From positions 1 to 12,659 of the forward strand of contig JASHWB010000089.1 in NCBI GenBank assembly GCA_030044295.1: 12,659 nucleotides of DNA, read 5' to 3'. This document shows, piece by piece, positions 7,023 to 12,659 of the stretch; position 1 is the first letter of the stretch, and each line of letters begins with the position of its first letter. The notes beneath the pieces were generated by a model. That model searched no databases. It was not told the DNA's origin and saw only the letters and a list, made by a program, of their open reading frames with translations. The translations under genes and the position numbers were made by a program. The DNA is from Candidatus Acidiferrales bacterium (GTDB lineage Bacteria > Acidobacteriota > Terriglobia > Acidiferrales > UBA7541).

Positions 7023-7316
7023 ATGCGTTTGACCCGCGAAAAGACCGTACGACTCTCTCACCGCATCATCGAACATCTTGTAGCCAATCCGGACGTCGAT
7101 TTCGTGGAGGACCGCGACACGATCCGCCAGGAAATCGTGAACATTCTTACTTCGCTGCTAAAACTCGAAGAGCAGGTGGACGCGGACGCGCGCGCCAAGA
7201 TCGGCTCGCAGAAGAAGGAAATTCTGGAGGGCAGCGAAGAGTGGGACATCCTCTACCGCCGATATTACACGGAAGGCCTAAAGCGGCTCGGAGTGGCCGA
7301 AACGCACGCGCACTAA
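7023..7316 (+). CDS. DUF507 family protein (second of pair)
   Basis: This 97-residue cytoplasmic helical protein is a second, diverged DUF507 member. It opens with RLTREKTVRLSHRIIEHL, parallel to the start of its neighbour, and contains an acidic middle (FVEDRDTIRQEIVNIL) and the WDILYRRYYTEGLKRLG segment near the C-terminus. The ATG follows the previous stop after one base and has no close ribosome binding site (the nearest AGGAA is about 17 bases away), which suggests translational coupling. Function is unknown; the strict pairing suggests that the two products act together. Confidence 0.82.
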   Translation: MRLTREKTVRLSHRIIEHLVANPDVDFVEDRDTIRQEIVNILTSLLKLEEQVDADARAKIGSQKKEILEGSEEWDILYRRYYTEGLKRLGVAETHAH

Positions 7317-7427
7317 AACACTTCTGGATCAAGACTTCAAAGCAGGCGCCAATTCCGTTAGGCTTGAAACCCTGCCTTCCGCGGAACAACAGCCGGAACG
7401 CACGCCGGCGAGACTCTATCTAACCCC

Positions 7428-8630
7428 TTACCATTCTCCCTGCTTATTCTGGGTTTGATTCGGCTCCGACTGCTGATTTTGATTCTGATTCTGCTGCTGA
7501 TTCTGATTTGGGTTCTGGTTCTGCGGTTGCTGCTGATCATCGGGACGGCGCTCTAGCGTCGGCGGCCCGTCGTTATTGTCGTTGTTATTGGTATCGTTTG
7601 GATTCTGATTGCCGCCCTTGTTGTCGTTGGTCTTGCGGCGCAGCGTCGGCCCGTTCGAGCTCTTTACGCGCAGGTTCGCGTCGATGCGCTGCAGTCGGGC
7701 CTTTACCTCGTCGAATTCGGAAGTGGTCTCAATGTACTCACCGCGAGCGGGCAAGATCGTGGCGATTTCGTGCTGGACCGCTTCAATGCGATCGGGTGTG
7801 GGCGGATGCGTGTCGAAAATTTTGGGAATCGTTCCGGGCTGCTTCTTTTCGTCCGCTTCGACTTTTTCGAAGAAGGCCACGAAGGCATTGGGATCGTATC
7901 CAGCCTTCCACATGTATTGAGTGCCCAGGAAGTCCGCCTCGGCCTCATCGTGGCGCGAGAAGCGCAGGAACGTAAGCGGAATGGCGAAGTTCATTCCCTG
8001 GTAGATGGCATAGCCAGCCCAGGTATAGGGAATGAAGATCATCGCCGGGATAGAGGCCATCTGCGTGATGGTCTGCTTGGTTGCGTCCTTCGTGCCGTGG
8101 CGCGCGCAAACGTGAGCGATTTCATGAGCCATCACGCCGGCCAGTTCCGCCTCAGAGTCGGCGTGGAGGATCAGGCCACTGTTGACGTAGAAAAAACCTC
8201 CGGGCAGCGCAAAGGCGTTCACGACGTCCGAGTCGATGACTTTGATGGTGAACGGCACGCGCGCATCGGAATTGCGCACCAGGTTTTGGCCGACTTTGTT
8301 CACGTAAGCGACTACGACCGGGTCGTTGATAAACTTGGCTTCCTGGTCCACCTGCTGCGCGAGCTGTTTGCCAAGGGCGATCTCTTTTTCGAGCGAGTAA
8401 AAATCCAGCCCCTTGCCTACGCCGCGGTGGCCGATGGCATTGACGTCCGCCTCGCTGCCCGGCTTCACGTCAGGAGGCGTCGTGTATTCGGGAAGCGGCT
8501 GATTATCCGCGGTGGTCGTGTCGGACGACGAATTGCTGCTATCGGAGGGCGGAGCAGCCATGAGAGGAGTGGTGAGAAATGCACAAGCTGTCAGGATCGC
8601 CAGCCAGCGTGTTCCGAATGAGTGGGACAT
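7428..8630 (-). CDS. Secreted M48 family zinc metalloprotease with Q/N-rich tail
   Basis: This 400-residue protein resembles the BepA/LoiP group of periplasmic M48 peptidases, which act in outer-membrane protein quality control. It has a signal peptide (residues 1-25, ending LMAA), a serine/threonine-rich linker (28-42), and an M48 domain at about 75-300. Zinc ligands are in HEIAH (169-173), with a further HG at 178-179, and E231 in DEAEADFLG; DTHPPTPDRI (273-282) is the usual late motif of this group. A hydrophobic stretch at 191-222 may lie against the membrane. No TPR domain follows, unlike BepA; instead residues about 339-400 are almost all N, Q, D, P. The ATG has a strong AGGAGG 7 bases upstream (8638-8643). 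It appears to be a single-gene unit. Substrate unknown. Confidence 0.92.
   Translation of the reverse strand: MSHSFGTRWLAILTACAFLTTPLMAAPPSDSSNSSSDTTTADNQPLPEYTTPPDVKPGSEADVNAIGHRGVGKGLDFYSLEKEIALGKQLAQQVDQEAKFINDPVVVAYVNKVGQNLVRNSDARVPFTIKVIDSDVVNAFALPGGFFYVNSGLILHADSEAELAGVMAHEIAHVCARHGTKDATKQTITQMASIPAMIFIPYTWAGYAIYQGMNFAIPLTFLRFSRHDEAEADFLGTQYMWKAGYDPNAFVAFFEKVEADEKKQPGTIPKIFDTHPPTPDRIEAVQHEIATILPARGEYIETTSEFDEVKARLQRIDANLRVKSSNGPTLRRKTNDNKGGNQNPNDTNNNDNNDGPPTLERRPDDQQQPQNQNPNQNQQQNQNQNQQSEPNQTQNKQGEW
7440..7540. repeat. Degenerate CTGATT-type hexanucleotide repeat in the M48 tail
   Basis: The + strand shows repeated CTGATT, CTGCTG and TTCTGG units, reading on the minus strand as alternating CAG/CAA and AAT/AAC codons for glutamine and asparagine. 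Mixed synonymous codons break the repeat, so it is degenerate, but it could still change length by slippage in steps that keep the frame. Confidence 0.7.
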
Positions 8631-8660
8631 TTGGATGCCTCCTGCCGGACCTTAATCCGC

Positions 8661-8669
8661 AGTATACCA
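8661..8669 (-). promoter_or_regulatory. Predicted extended -10 promoter of the M48 gene
   Basis: TGGTATACT on the minus strand combines a TGN extension with TATACT (5 of 6). No good -35 is seen at 16-19 bases upstream, which fits an extended -10 promoter. A start near 8654 gives a leader of about 24 bases containing the AGGAGG site. Two small inverted repeats lie just upstream (8673-8700). Confidence 0.5.
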
Positions 8670-8672
8670 CCT

Positions 8673-8700
8673 GGGGCGGCAACCCCTAGTAATCGCTAGG
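8673..8700. other. Two adjacent inverted repeats upstream of the M48 promoter
   Basis: GGGG-CGGCAA-CCCC (8673-8686) is followed, with a 2-base overlap, by CCTAG-TAATCG-CTAGG (8685-8700). Both have perfect arms and 6-base centres, and they occupy the -35 region of the predicted M48 promoter. A regulator binding site is possible; short GC-rich repeats also arise by chance. Confidence 0.3.
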
Positions 8701-8750
8701 ATGACAAGGGCAGGAGAAGAGTTATCCGGCGAGGAGGTGGCCAGGTTACC

Positions 8751-8786
8751 GAAGAAGAAAACAAGCCGCCAAGGAACGGGCACTCG
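8751..8786 (-). terminator. Probable intrinsic terminator of the ccm operon
   Basis: Read on the minus strand, CGAGTGCC (8786-8779) can pair with GGCGGCTTG (8770-8762) across an 8-base loop, forming an 8-bp stem with one bulged G and two G-U pairs. It is followed directly by a T-rich tract (TTTTCTTCTTC). It begins 28 bases after the ccmD stop, which is where a terminator is expected. Confidence 0.45.
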
Positions 8787-8813
8787 GAGGGCGGGACACC
8801 CTGAAGGATGGGA

Positions 8814-8954
8814 TCAGCCTTCCCGGAGTTGTTGCTTAAGGCGGTCGATTTCGTTGCGAAGCTTCGAGAGCCGCCGGGCCACCGTGACCTCATAGATGAA
8901 GAATACGGCCCAAACGGCGATCCAGGCGCTGAATAAGAACTGAAAATCCTTCAC
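8814..8954 (-). CDS. ccmD: CcmD, small heme-export accessory membrane protein
   Basis: This 46-codon gene begins with GTG and encodes one membrane helix (about residues 6-21, FLFSAWIAVWAVFFIY) followed by a basic, leucine-spaced cytoplasmic helix (ARRLSKLRNEIDRLKQQL). This is the standard CcmD layout: a short protein with a single membrane span and charged tail, placed directly after ccmC. In known systems CcmD is needed to release heme-loaded CcmE from the CcmABC complex. A strong AGGAGG precedes the start, and the GTG overlaps the ccmC stop as GTGA. The sequence is too poorly conserved for the name to rest on homology alone, so the call depends on size, topology and position. ccmE does not follow. 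Confidence 0.85.
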   Translation of the reverse strand: MKDFQFLFSAWIAVWAVFFIYEVTVARRLSKLRNEIDRLKQQLREG

Positions 8955-9688
8955 AGAACCTCCTTTACGGGCCGGGCCTGCGCATCCAGGCCATTGCCTC
9001 CCGGCAGGCTGGTCCGTAACTCGATTTCTTGCCGCAACTCTTCCACCTCGCCGCGCATGCCCTCGAGCCGGTAGCGGTCAACAAGGACGGGAATCATGAT
9101 CACCAGCACGGCGACCATGCAGAGCACCACCACCTTCGCCATAGTGGGATCGACGCCGGAGTTCGGTCCTCCGAAGAAGACCGGCTGGGGATGCTGGGTC
9201 GGAAACAGACGATTGGACATGTAAACCAGCGGCACGTCCAGGAAGGCGAAGACGCCAAAGACGGCGGAAAGAGTGGCACTGCGGCGCGGATCCTCCATCA
9301 GACCGCGGAGCATCAAGTACGAAATATAAAGAAGCCACATGAGGAACGTCGTGGTCAGGCGCGCGTCCCAGGTCCACCAGATGCCCCAGATTGGCTTCGC
9401 CCAGAGCGGGCCGGTGATCAGTCCGATCGAGCAGCACGCTACGCCGATTTCAGCGGCGGCAACCCCGAGCCTGTCCCAACGCTGGCTGCGTGTGGAAAGG
9501 TAAGCGACATTGGAAATGAAGACGATGGTGAACGCGGTGAACGTGGAAACCCACGCCGCGAGGTGAAAGAAGAAAATGCGATAGACCTGGCCCTGGCGCA
9601 TATCGACGGGCGCGATATAAAGCGCGGCATAACCGGCGAAAATGATCAGCGCGGCGGCGAGCGCAGAACCTGCAATGCGGTACTTCAT
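8951..9688 (-). CDS. ccmC: CcmC, heme-handling membrane protein of cytochrome c maturation
   Basis: CcmC presents heme on the outer side of the membrane for covalent loading onto the chaperone CcmE. The 245-residue protein has about six membrane spans and the heme-handling tryptophan-rich motif WGIWWTWDARLT (101-112). The two histidines expected as heme ligands in the flanking outer loops are present as H42 (FFFHLAAW) and H166 (PTQHPQPV). Length matches the family. The C-terminus adds a charged heptad-like helix (MRGEVEELRQEIELRT) before a proline-containing tail. The ATG has GGAG 8 bases upstream and lies 19 bases after the ccmB stop; its own stop overlaps ccmD. Confidence 0.96.
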   Translation of the reverse strand: MKYRIAGSALAAALIIFAGYAALYIAPVDMRQGQVYRIFFFHLAAWVSTFTAFTIVFISNVAYLSTRSQRWDRLGVAAAEIGVACCSIGLITGPLWAKPIWGIWWTWDARLTTTFLMWLLYISYLMLRGLMEDPRRSATLSAVFGVFAFLDVPLVYMSNRLFPTQHPQPVFFGGPNSGVDPTMAKVVVLCMVAVLVIMIPVLVDRYRLEGMRGEVEELRQEIELRTSLPGGNGLDAQARPVKEVL

Positions 9689-9707
9689 GATGCGGACTCC
9701 AAAATCC

Positions 9708-10382
9708 TCACTCCTCCATTAAAAAATCGCACAGAAGCCACGATGCGGTCAAAAACACGACGTCGAACCCGCCGAGGAACGCGACCCAGGTCCGGTCAAG
9801 ATACGGCTGCGTGGTAAAAAGCGCGGACGTGGCTTCCACCGCGGCGATCAGCAAAGGCGCAAGAATCGGCAGCATCAGCAGCGGCAGAAGCAGTTCCCGC
9901 ATGCGCGCATGCGACGAAATGGCCGAAAAAACCGTGCCGGTAACGATGATTCCAATCGAGCCAAGCATAAGCACGACGACCAGGCGCCCAACGATCCCCG
10001 TGATCGACACGTTGTACAACACGGCGAAAACAGGGACGAGCACAACCTCGGCTAGTGCGAGGAAAATAAAATTGGCGAGCATCTTGCCGAGCAAAATGGC
10101 GAAGCTCGAAACGGGCGCCATGCGCAGCGCGTCGAGCGTGTCGTTCGATTGTTCGCGCGCAAATGAAGGATGCAGCATCAACGAACTGGCGAAGAGAAAC
10201 GCGATCCACAGCAATCCGGGACCATAATGGCGCGATTCGTCCGGCGTGGGATTGAAGGCGAAACTGAATAGCACGACGACGATGATGGCGAAGACGACCG
10301 TGGCGTTCAGCAGTTCGCGCGTGCGAAATTCCAGGCGGAGTTCCTTGCCGAGCAGGATCGCAGCGGCGCGGGCGGTCGACAT
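9708..10382 (-). CDS. ccmB: CcmB, ABC transporter membrane subunit for cytochrome c maturation
   Basis: CcmB is the membrane partner of the CcmA ATPase; together with CcmC and CcmD they release holo-CcmE. The 224-residue protein has about six hydrophobic spans. It begins with a cytoplasmic stretch (LLGKELRLEFRTRELLNA) typical of the family and contains REQSNDTLDALRMAPV (77-92), the conserved cytoplasmic coupling region of CcmB, and the SSHARMRELLLPLL segment. Length is normal for the family (about 220). Its ATG abuts the ccmA stop exactly (TAGATG). Confidence 0.95.
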   Translation of the reverse strand: MSTARAAAILLGKELRLEFRTRELLNATVVFAIIVVVLFSFAFNPTPDESRHYGPGLLWIAFLFASSLMLHPSFAREQSNDTLDALRMAPVSSFAILLGKMLANFIFLALAEVVLVPVFAVLYNVSITGIVGRLVVVLMLGSIGIIVTGTVFSAISSHARMRELLLPLLMLPILAPLLIAAVEATSALFTTQPYLDRTWVAFLGGFDVVFLTASWLLCDFLMEE

Positions 10383-11168
10383 CTACGCCTCCGCCCGTAG
10401 AGCAGCGAGCACCGGGCGCGGATCGCCTCCCGGGCCGCTATCGTGCTCAACGCGGCCCATGGACAGTGAAACGGCGCGCGTAGCCAGATCGAGCGATTCG
10501 TTGCGCGCGTGCGTGCTCATCAGGATTGTTACCCCGCTGCCGCGCAGCCGCGCGAGCGTTTCGGCGAACCATGCGGCGCCCTGGCGGTCCAGGCCAGCTG
10601 CGGGTTCGTCCAGCAAGAGCAAACGCGGTCCATGGAGCAGCGCGCGCGCAATAGCGAGCCGCTGGCGCATACCGCGCGAGAAATTGCGAACGATGCTTCC
10701 AGCGCGCGATTCCAATCCGCAAGCTGCCAGCGCTTCCGCCACGCGATCAGCGATGCCGTTTACGCCGTAGAGCTTGGCGAAAAGCGCGAGATTTTCTTGG
10801 GCTGTGAGCTCGTCGTAAAGAAGCGTACTGTGGCCTACCATTCCGATGGCCGATTTTGGCGAGTCCGCCGACGGTTGTCCGCTGAAACGGACGCGGCCAC
10901 TCGTAGGCAACATCAGCAGCGCAGCGATGCGCAGCAGCGTTGTCTTACCAGCCCCGTTGTGGCCCAAGAGGGCCACGAATTCTCCGGGCGCGACATCCAG
11001 CGAGATATTGCGCAACGCAAGCAGCGGACCAAACCGCTTCTCAATCCTTTCGAAGGAGATGCCAAGGCCCGCAGCTACCGCTGTGTCGGCGGAGGTCGCG
11101 GACTGTGGGACCGATATGGATGAAGGGCCGGTCATCACGTGCTCCGCGAGGCCATCCAGCGCCGCCAT
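10383..11168 (-). CDS. ccmA: CcmA, ABC transporter ATPase for cytochrome c maturation
   Basis: This 261-residue cytoplasmic ATPase has Walker A GHNGAGKTT (69-77), signature FSRGMRQR (163-170), Walker B LLLLDEP (183-189) and the switch histidine H220 in STHARNES. The Q-loop reads MVGHSTLLYDEL, with histidine at the usual glutamine position, which is common in CcmA. ATP hydrolysis is thought to drive release of heme-loaded CcmE from CcmABCD. The protein is longer than typical CcmA (~205 residues), with about 35 extra N-terminal residues lacking domain features. The ATG abuts the preceding TAG (TAGATG) with AAAAGG just upstream; a second ATG at codon 12 (11133-11135) is an alternative. A C-terminal extension also follows the core. 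Confidence 0.94.
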   Translation of the reverse strand: MAALDGLAEHVMTGPSSISVPQSATSADTAVAAGLGISFERIEKRFGPLLALRNISLDVAPGEFVALLGHNGAGKTTLLRIAALLMLPTSGRVRFSGQPSADSPKSAIGMVGHSTLLYDELTAQENLALFAKLYGVNGIADRVAEALAACGLESRAGSIVRNFSRGMRQRLAIARALLHGPRLLLLDEPAAGLDRQGAAWFAETLARLRGSGVTILMSTHARNESLDLATRAVSLSMGRVEHDSGPGGDPRPVLAALRAEA

Positions 11169-12479
11169 CTAGCCTTTTACCAACTCGCGCAGGGTCTTTT
11201 GCACGCGGTCTCGGCGGCGCGTGTACTCCTCCTCCGAGATGGTCCCAGCTTCGCGGCGTAGTTCAAGGCGAAACAGCGAATCTTTTAACTCGTCGAGGTT
11301 GCCTTGCACCTCTCGTTCGATCTCGGATTCCGGCTCGGTTGCTTTCGCCGATGCCGGAGCGGCAGCATCGCGCGACGGCGACGCCACAATGCGTGGAGGC
11401 GCCGCGAGATCGCCCCCGGGAGTCGCGGGTGCGAATTGCGGCTGCCGCAAAACGAAAATTAGGCCCAGCACGAATAGAGCGCCAAAACCGCTCACGACGA
11501 TCCACTTGAGGCTATCGAGGCGCGCCGGCAACGTGGTGACCGTCGCGACGGGTGTGCCCTGAGTGCCGTCATCGACATGTGAATTTACAGACGGATTCTG
11601 CGAGTTATCGCTGGCATCGCCATTATCAGCGGCGGGCGGCGGTGCCGTACCGGAAATTGCCACCGTCACAGGTGTATTTTCCGCGACCGTTTGGCGCATA
11701 TAAGCGTTGAAACCCTGTTCGGAACCTGCCGGCGCGAAATCACCGCCAGAAATCTGCACGCTCGGTGGCGCGAAGATGGCGAGCCTTCCTGCACTATATG
11801 GCGAGGAAAACGTGAGCTGCGTCTGATTGTTCGGATAAGGAACATTGTAGGTGATCCCCACGCGGCTCGATCCGGGACGAAACGCGTAATCGATGGCCTT
11901 CTCGTTCTTGCCCACGTCCGTGGTGCTTTGAATCACCGGCAATCCGGAAGCCTCGCCTGCCTGAACCTGGCCAAGCTGAAATCCTTCGGGCAGCAGAAAC
12001 TTGAATGTCCCACCCGGTCGGTAGAAAGCGACGGGAGGGTTGGTGTTGTTGTCGACGCTGAATTCCTCATCGACCGTCAGATTCGCACCGTTCGGCTGCA
12101 CGATGATGGCGTGCGCGGAGACGTCAATCGCGCTCGGCTTGCTGGTTGGCTCGAAAACGTCAATATTGACGGTCGTCGTGCCGGGAGTCACCGGCTCGAA
12201 ATACATCACGCCACGATAGGTCGCTCGCAGCAGCATCGGTTGTCCCTGGCCGAGCAGAGGATTGTCGAACTGGTAGTGGCCCTGCGCATCCGCTTTCGTG
12301 GTCGCGACTGGCTTCATGCCGCCCGCCAGCTGAATGAGTTCCATCGTCACACCGGAGCTCGGCTTGTTGCTGGTGCCATTGTGCACTGTACCGGAAACCG
12401 TGCCGGCGAAGGCCGCCGACGCGAGAGCGCAGCCCAATACGAGCGCGACGAACAATTTCATCCAACTGCGTTGCATCAT
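11169..12479 (-). CDS. Membrane-anchored carboxypeptidase-regulatory-like protein in the ccm operon
   Basis: The 436-residue protein has a signal peptide (residues 1-25, ending AFA). A carboxypeptidase-regulatory-like beta-sandwich follows at about 26-110 (VSGTVHNGTSNKPSSGVTM ... GHYQFDNP), then a second beta-rich region (110-280) and a low-complexity N/D/P linker (280-320). One membrane span lies at about 325-345 (WIVVSGFGALFVLGLIFVL), with a cytoplasmic alanine/proline-rich stretch and a C-terminal helical hairpin (394-436) that includes AGTISEEEYTRRR, resembling SHOCT-type motifs. Most of it therefore lies outside the cytoplasm. No enzyme motif is seen. Position directly before ccmA suggests a role in cytochrome c assembly, perhaps substrate or heme presentation, but this is inference. 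The ATG overlaps the preceding stop as ATGA; a second ATG follows at once. Confidence 0.8.
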   Translation of the reverse strand: MMQRSWMKLFVALVLGCALASAAFAGTVSGTVHNGTSNKPSSGVTMELIQLAGGMKPVATTKADAQGHYQFDNPLLGQGQPMLLRATYRGVMYFEPVTPGTTTVNIDVFEPTSKPSAIDVSAHAIIVQPNGANLTVDEEFSVDNNTNPPVAFYRPGGTFKFLLPEGFQLGQVQAGEASGLPVIQSTTDVGKNEKAIDYAFRPGSSRVGITYNVPYPNNQTQLTFSSPYSAGRLAIFAPPSVQISGGDFAPAGSEQGFNAYMRQTVAENTPVTVAISGTAPPPAADNGDASDNSQNPSVNSHVDDGTQGTPVATVTTLPARLDSLKWIVVSGFGALFVLGLIFVLRQPQFAPATPGGDLAAPPRIVASPSRDAAAPASAKATEPESEIEREVQGNLDELKDSLFRLELRREAGTISEEEYTRRRDRVQKTLRELVKG

Positions 12480-12659
12480 GGACGGCGTCCCTTTTCAGAA
12501 GCTGCCTGGCGCGTGGCCGGTGTAGGAGTGCCTCCCGTAAGTGTATCCATGTCGGCAAGGACGCGCGCGGCCTCGATTTCGAGCGACTGCTTAATTTCCT
12601 CGTAGTCTCGATCGGAGAACTTTCCTGCGCGGTGCTCGAAGCGCAGGTCGCGGAGGTTC
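12476..12659 (-). CDS. C-terminal end of a probable cytochrome c biogenesis accessory protein (partial)
   Basis: An open frame enters from the window edge (first complete codon at 12658) and codes for 60 residues before TGA. It begins NLRDLRFEHRAGKFSDRDYE, continues as an amphipathic helix rich in alanine and glutamate (SLEIEAARVLADMD), and ends in a disordered GRRP tail. The helix-turn-helix pattern with AGK-F-S-DRDYE resembles the short cytoplasmic hairpin found in CcmI-like and SHOCT-type proteins, and also the end of the next gene. The TGA overlaps that gene's ATG (ATGA), so it belongs to the same operon. The N-terminal part, which would decide the identity, is outside the window. Confidence 0.65.
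   Translation of the reverse strand, partial: NLRDLRFEHRAGKFSDRDYEEIKQSLEIEAARVLADMDTLTGGTPTPATRQAASEKGRRP

Noticed and set aside
7317..7427. Possible terminator between the DUF507 pair and the M48 gene
   Set aside because: Only imperfect pairings were found (TTCAAAGC with GCTTGAA; the palindrome TTCCGCGGAA; GCCGG with CCGGC), and none is followed by a T-run on either strand.
7770..8621. 283-codon open frame on the + strand, antisense to the M48 gene
   Set aside because: It is a mirror frame of a clear protease gene and no protein family is recognisable in it.
8686..8742. Sequences resembling the end of 16S rRNA (CTAGTAATCGC and CACCTCCT)
   Set aside because: The two matches are short and on opposite strands, so they do not form an rRNA fragment.
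8696..8893. 65-codon minus-strand frame overlapping ccmD in another frame
   Set aside because: The ccmD frame has a membrane helix, a ribosome binding site and overlap with ccmC; this frame is low-complexity S/P/R.
9029..9817. 262-codon open frame on the + strand, antisense to ccmC and ccmB
   Set aside because: Its composition is very rich in H, G, E and R, as expected from reading the complement of hydrophobic membrane codons.
11691..12605. 304-codon open frame on the + strand, antisense to the carboxypeptidase-regulatory-like gene
   Set aside because: The minus strand has a signal peptide, membrane span and gene overlaps; the antisense frame has none of these.

Overview
The window is a dense, high-GC bacterial chromosome segment with no RNA genes, mobile elements or CRISPR arrays. 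The gene content suggests Acidobacteriota: a tandem pair of DUF507 genes, an SprT-like protein with a long N-terminal region, and a c-type cytochrome maturation (ccm) cluster headed by a carboxypeptidase-regulatory-like membrane protein. This assignment rests on recognising families, not on a phylogenetic test.

Region 1 (31-6578). A small secreted TPR protein on the + strand (31-477) converges on a five-gene minus-strand operon. In transcription order the operon is uvrA, a secreted 11-repeat TPR protein, two small secreted helical proteins of unknown function, and an SprT-like zinc metalloprotease. The genes overlap by 4 bases (ATGA, GTGA) or lie 5-9 bases apart, so one transcript with coupled translation is likely. 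The operon therefore links the damage-recognition ATPase of nucleotide excision repair to a protease of the family that includes the DNA-protein-crosslink protease Spartan. This is the most interesting arrangement in the window.

Region 2 (6579-7427). A 161-base divergent spacer carries a near-consensus promoter for uvrA, with a very short leader, and a separate TTGACA promoter for the two DUF507 genes on the + strand. The DUF507 pair converges on an M48 metalloprotease, separated by about 110 bases without a canonical terminator.

Region 3 (7428-8813). A secreted BepA/LoiP-like M48 zinc protease has a long Q/N-rich C-terminal tail encoded by a degenerate hexanucleotide repeat. It appears to have its own extended -10 promoter and is separated from the ccm genes by a probable terminator.

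Region 4 (8814-12659). In transcription order (minus strand) this holds the C-terminal end of a probable cytochrome-biogenesis accessory protein cut by the window edge, a membrane-anchored carboxypeptidase-regulatory-like protein, ccmA, ccmB, ccmC and a 46-codon ccmD. The genes overlap, abut exactly (TAGATG twice) or lie close together. CcmAB and CcmCD move and present heme for attachment to apocytochrome c on the outer face of the membrane. ccmE, ccmF and ccmH are not in the window.
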